NCBI RefSeq assembly: GCF_027247405.1
Contig: NZ_CP097463.1
Coordinates: 4,216,001-4,280,000 of the forward strand
DNA: 64,000 nt
Source of the DNA: Jatrophihabitans cynanchi
GTDB lineage: Bacteria; Actinomycetota; Actinomycetes; Mycobacteriales; Jatrophihabitantaceae
Direction of reading: 5' to 3'
Every line of letters starts with the position of its first letter. Position 1 is the first letter of the stretch. Of the stretch, positions 61,947 through 64,000 are shown piece after piece. Below the pieces are notes generated by a model. That model ran no database searches, was not told where the DNA came from, and worked only from the letters and a program-made list of their open reading frames with translations. The position numbers and the translations under genes are program-made.

Positions 61947-62210
61947 ATGAAGACCTTCGATCAGCTGTTCGCCGAGCTCGCCGAGCGGCAACGCCTCCGT
62001 CCGGACGGATCCGGCACCGTGGCCGCGCTGGATGCCGGTGTCCACGCGCAGGGCAAGAAGGTCGTCGAGGAGGCCGCCGAGGTGTGGCTGGCCGCCGAGC
62101 ACGAGTCCGCCGAGCGCACCGCCGAGGAGATCAGCCAGCTGCTGTACCGCGTCCAGGTGATCATGCTGGGCAAGGGCATCGGGCTCGATGACGTGTACCG
62201 ACATCTGTAG
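61947..62210 (+). CDS. hisE: Phosphoribosyl-ATP pyrophosphatase
   Basis: Second step of histidine synthesis. The 87-residue single-domain MazG-fold protein has [20 protein letters not shown] at the start, the [18 protein letters not shown] metal-binding helix and [21 protein letters not shown] (61932-61937), overlapping the stop of the cyclase gene, lies 9 bases before the ATG and may drive a leaderless message. hisG follows after 45 bases, the usual pair in actinobacteria. Confidence 0.97.
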   Translation: MKTFDQLFAELAERQRLRPDGSGTVAALDAGVHAQGKKVVEEAAEVWLAAEHESAERTAEEISQLLYRVQVIMLGKGIGLDDVYRHL

Positions 62211-62255
62211 GACGACCCGCCGCGTCCCGCCCGTCCGCACAGATCGGTAGATCCC

Positions 62256-63101
62256 ATGCTTCGCATCGCACTCCCCAACAAGGGCTCCCTCGCCGAGCCG
62301 GCCAGCCAGATGCTGACCGAGGCCGGCTATCGCCAGCGCACCGACAGCCGCGAGCTGGTGATGCTCGATGCCGACAACGACACCGAGTTCTTCTTCCTGC
62401 GCCCGCGCGACATCGCCGTGTACGTCGGTTCCGGCCGGCTGGACGTCGGCATCACCGGTGAGGACCTGCTGCTCGACTCCGGCGCGCCGGCCGAGACCGT
62501 CCTGCAGCTCGGGTTCGGCGAGTCGACGTTCCGCTTCGCCGGCCTGCCCGACACGGCCGGCTCGGTGCACGACCTGGCCGGCAAGCGGATCGCCACCGCC
62601 TACCCGGGCGTGGTCTCCTCGTACCTGGCCGCACAGGGTGTCAGCGCCGAACTGATCCGGCTGGACGGCGCCGTCGAGACCGCCGTGCGCCTGGAGGTGG
62701 CCGATGCGATCGCCGACGTCGTGTCGACGGGCACCACGTTGCGCAACGCCGGCCTGGAGATCTTCGGCGAACCGCTGCTGACCAGCCAGGCGGTGCTGGT
62801 GCGCCGCGCCGGCGCGGAGCCGACCCCGAAGGTGGAGCAGCTGGTGCGGCGGCTGCAGGGCGTGATCATCGCGCGCCGGTACGTCCTGATGGACTACGAC
62901 ATCCCGGACGAACTGGTGGAGAAGGCCGTCGCGATCACACCGGGCATCGAGTCGCCCACCGTGGCGCCGCTGCACGAGCGCGGCTGGTCGGCGGTGCGTT
63001 CGATGGTGCTGCGCAAGCAGACGAACCGCATCATGGACGAGTTGTGGGACGTCGGTGCCCGCGCCATCTTCGTGACCGACATCCACGCGTGCCGGCTGTG
63101 A
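62256..63101 (+). CDS. hisG: ATP phosphoribosyltransferase, long form
   Basis: First and feedback-controlled step of histidine synthesis. The 281-residue length with a C-terminal ~75-residue ACT-like regulatory domain (VMDYDIPDELVEKAVAITPG onward) marks the long, HisZ-independent form. Catalytic domain motifs include IALPNKGSLAEPASQMLTEA, DVGITGEDLLLDSG and the PRPP loop DVVSTGTTLRNAGLEIFG. Its TGA shares one base with the next start (TGATG). Confidence 0.97.
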   Translation: MLRIALPNKGSLAEPASQMLTEAGYRQRTDSRELVMLDADNDTEFFFLRPRDIAVYVGSGRLDVGITGEDLLLDSGAPAETVLQLGFGESTFRFAGLPDTAGSVHDLAGKRIATAYPGVVSSYLAAQGVSAELIRLDGAVETAVRLEVADAIADVVSTGTTLRNAGLEIFGEPLLTSQAVLVRRAGAEPTPKVEQLVRRLQGVIIARRYVLMDYDIPDELVEKAVAITPGIESPTVAPLHERGWSAVRSMVLRKQTNRIMDELWDVGARAIFVTDIHACRL

Positions 63102-63538
63102 TGAGCGTGCGCGCCAAGCCGGTCGTCATGGCCCGGATCGGGTACGCCGGGGCAGTCGTGGTGCTGGCCGCGTTCGTGATCACCGCGCTGCTGCAGAAGC
63201 GTGACAACGCCGGCGCGCACTTCGCCTCGATCGACCAGGTCGGCACGGTGGTGATCGGGATCATCCTGGCCGGGCTGTGCCTGATGCCGACCCGGCCGCG
63301 GATGGAGGCCGACGAGACCGCGGTGCGGCTGCGCTCGTTCCTCGGCGGCTGGCGCGTCGTGCCGTGGGACGTGATCGTGCGCGTCGAGTTCCCGCGCAAG
63401 GTCCGCTTCGCCCGCCTGGTGCTGCCCGGCGAGGAGACGCTGGCGATCTACGCGGTCCAGCGGCTGGACAGGGAGCGAGCGGTGCAGACGATGGCCCGGC
63501 TGCGCGAGCTGTTCGCCGCCGCCCACCCCGAGCGGTAG
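63101..63538 (+). CDS. PH domain-containing membrane protein
   Basis: A 145-residue protein with two membrane helices (about 8-28 and 44-62; IGYAGAVVVLAAFVITALL and VVIGIILAGLCLM) and a ~75-residue C-terminal bacterial PH-like domain (EADETAVRLRSFLGGWRVVP; VIVRVEFPRKVRFARLVLPG). A similar membrane PH protein lies next to ribH in mycobacteria (Rv1417). Function is unknown. It is coupled to hisG by a one-base overlap. Confidence 0.75.
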   Translation: MSVRAKPVVMARIGYAGAVVVLAAFVITALLQKRDNAGAHFASIDQVGTVVIGIILAGLCLMPTRPRMEADETAVRLRSFLGGWRVVPWDVIVRVEFPRKVRFARLVLPGEETLAIYAVQRLDRERAVQTMARLRELFAAAHPER

Positions 63539-63541
63539 CCG

Positions 63542-64000
63542 GTGAGCCCGCTCCCGGTGCTGGCCGCGGCTGCCGTGGTCGCGGGCGTGGCGGGAATCGC
63601 CTATCTCGTCTACCGGCGCCGCGACCTGGGCACATCGGCCGACCGGGCCACCTTCGACACGCTGCACACCGCCAGCCTCGCCTCACTCGGGCTGCGCGAG
63701 GGACTGACCCGGCCCGGCTCCGAACGCGCGGTGAAGCATCTGCGTGCCTTGCTCGGCACCACCGCGGTCGCGCTGACCGACAGCTCGCGGGTGCTGGCAG
63801 TCGACGGCGGCTCGCATCACCACGCCGACGCTGCGGTGACGCACGCGCGGCACGCATTGCGCGACGCGCGCACGGTCATCGTCGCTGCGCGGGAGGTGTC
63901 CTGCGGCGCCCCGGACTGCCCGGCACGCGTCGCGGTGGCCGCGCCACTCGTCGACCGGGGCACCGTGGTCGGCGCCCTGGTCGCCTACAGCCGGGACAGC
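63542..64000 (+). CDS. LytS/BtsS-like sensor histidine kinase, N-terminal part (truncated by window end)
   Basis: The first 153 residues of a protein running past the window end. A membrane helix near residues 5-25 is followed by the helical stretch TFDTLHTASLASLGLREGLT and a GAF-like domain (RAVKHLRALLGTTAVALTDS; APLVDRGTVVGALVAYS) with a Cys pair in SCGAPDCPARVA. This arrangement matches actinobacterial LytS/YehU-type sensor kinases; the kinase domain itself would be downstream and is not seen. The start is GTG 63542, three bases after the preceding stop. Confidence 0.65.
   Translation, partial: MSPLPVLAAAAVVAGVAGIAYLVYRRRDLGTSADRATFDTLHTASLASLGLREGLTRPGSERAVKHLRALLGTTAVALTDSSRVLAVDGGSHHHADAAVTHARHALRDARTVIVAAREVSCGAPDCPARVAVAAPLVDRGTVVGALVAYSRDS

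Overview
The window is chromosomal DNA from a high-GC actinobacterium. The evidence is the very GC-biased third codon positions, heavy use of GTG/TTG starts, DUF948/DUF6167 genes beside alaS, an actinobacterial-type PriA without helicase motifs, and a backbone order close to that of mycobacteria and streptomycetes: rarA-alaS-ruvX-mltG-aroE, aroCKBQ, efp-nusB, pyrR-B-C-(PH protein)-carAB-pyrK-pyrD-pyrF, gmk-rpoZ-coaBC-metK-priA, def-fmt-rsmB, rpe-ribD-ribE-ribBA-ribH, hisE-hisG. I cannot name the genus from this sequence.

Layout. 1-6.5 kb: 3' end of rarA, then alaS, ruvX, mltG, aroE. 6.5-12.3 kb: an accessory molybdenum-enzyme block (FdhF/YdeP-type oxidoreductase, a YaaH-like membrane protein, fdhD, mobA) with a DUF3533 membrane protein. 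12.3-17.8 kb: prepilin peptidase, zwf and the shikimate genes aroC-aroK-aroB-aroQ. 17.8-20.4 kb: a TauE/SafE permease and an MFS pump facing each other around a large hairpin. 20.5-32.1 kb: efp-nusB and a complete pyrimidine operon under a PyrR-type mRNA leader, with a 32-codon ORF or structured spacer between carB and pyrK. 32.2-37 kb: an IPNS-like Fe/2-oxoglutarate oxygenase, an aldo/keto reductase and pntAB, lying where related genomes carry mihF. 37.1-44 kb: gmk, rpoZ, coaBC, metK, priA, gdhA. 44.9-51.2 kb: nested mobile DNA. 51.5-64 kb: def-fmt-rsmB, an ECF sigma factor pair, a Ca2+/H+ antiporter with a coding minisatellite, rpe and the riboflavin operon, a class III adenylate cyclase, hisE-hisG, a PH-domain protein and the start of a LytS-like sensor kinase.

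The most unusual region is 44,964-51,239, a three-level nested insertion that can be resolved to the base. A DUF222/HNH endonuclease gene (13E12 type, 476 aa when rejoined) is split by an IS3-family element (45,527-50,368, 3-bp GGG target duplication). That element's DDE transposase is in turn split, immediately after its second catalytic Asp, by a recombinase-in-trio (RIT) element (46,533-50,013). The RIT element has three overlapping tyrosine recombinase genes, 82-bp subterminal inverted repeats with 78 matches, a one-sided perfect 20-bp palindrome and a 7-bp CAGCGAT flanking repeat.

A recurring regulatory feature is the leaderless promoter: a TANNNT -10 hexamer placed 6-9 nt before the start codon. 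It is seen at mobA, the prepilin peptidase gene, zwf, the MFS gene, the aldo/keto reductase gene, gmk, the interrupted HNH gene, def, rpe and hisE. No tRNA, rRNA, CRISPR array or gene-free stretch over 300 bases was seen.
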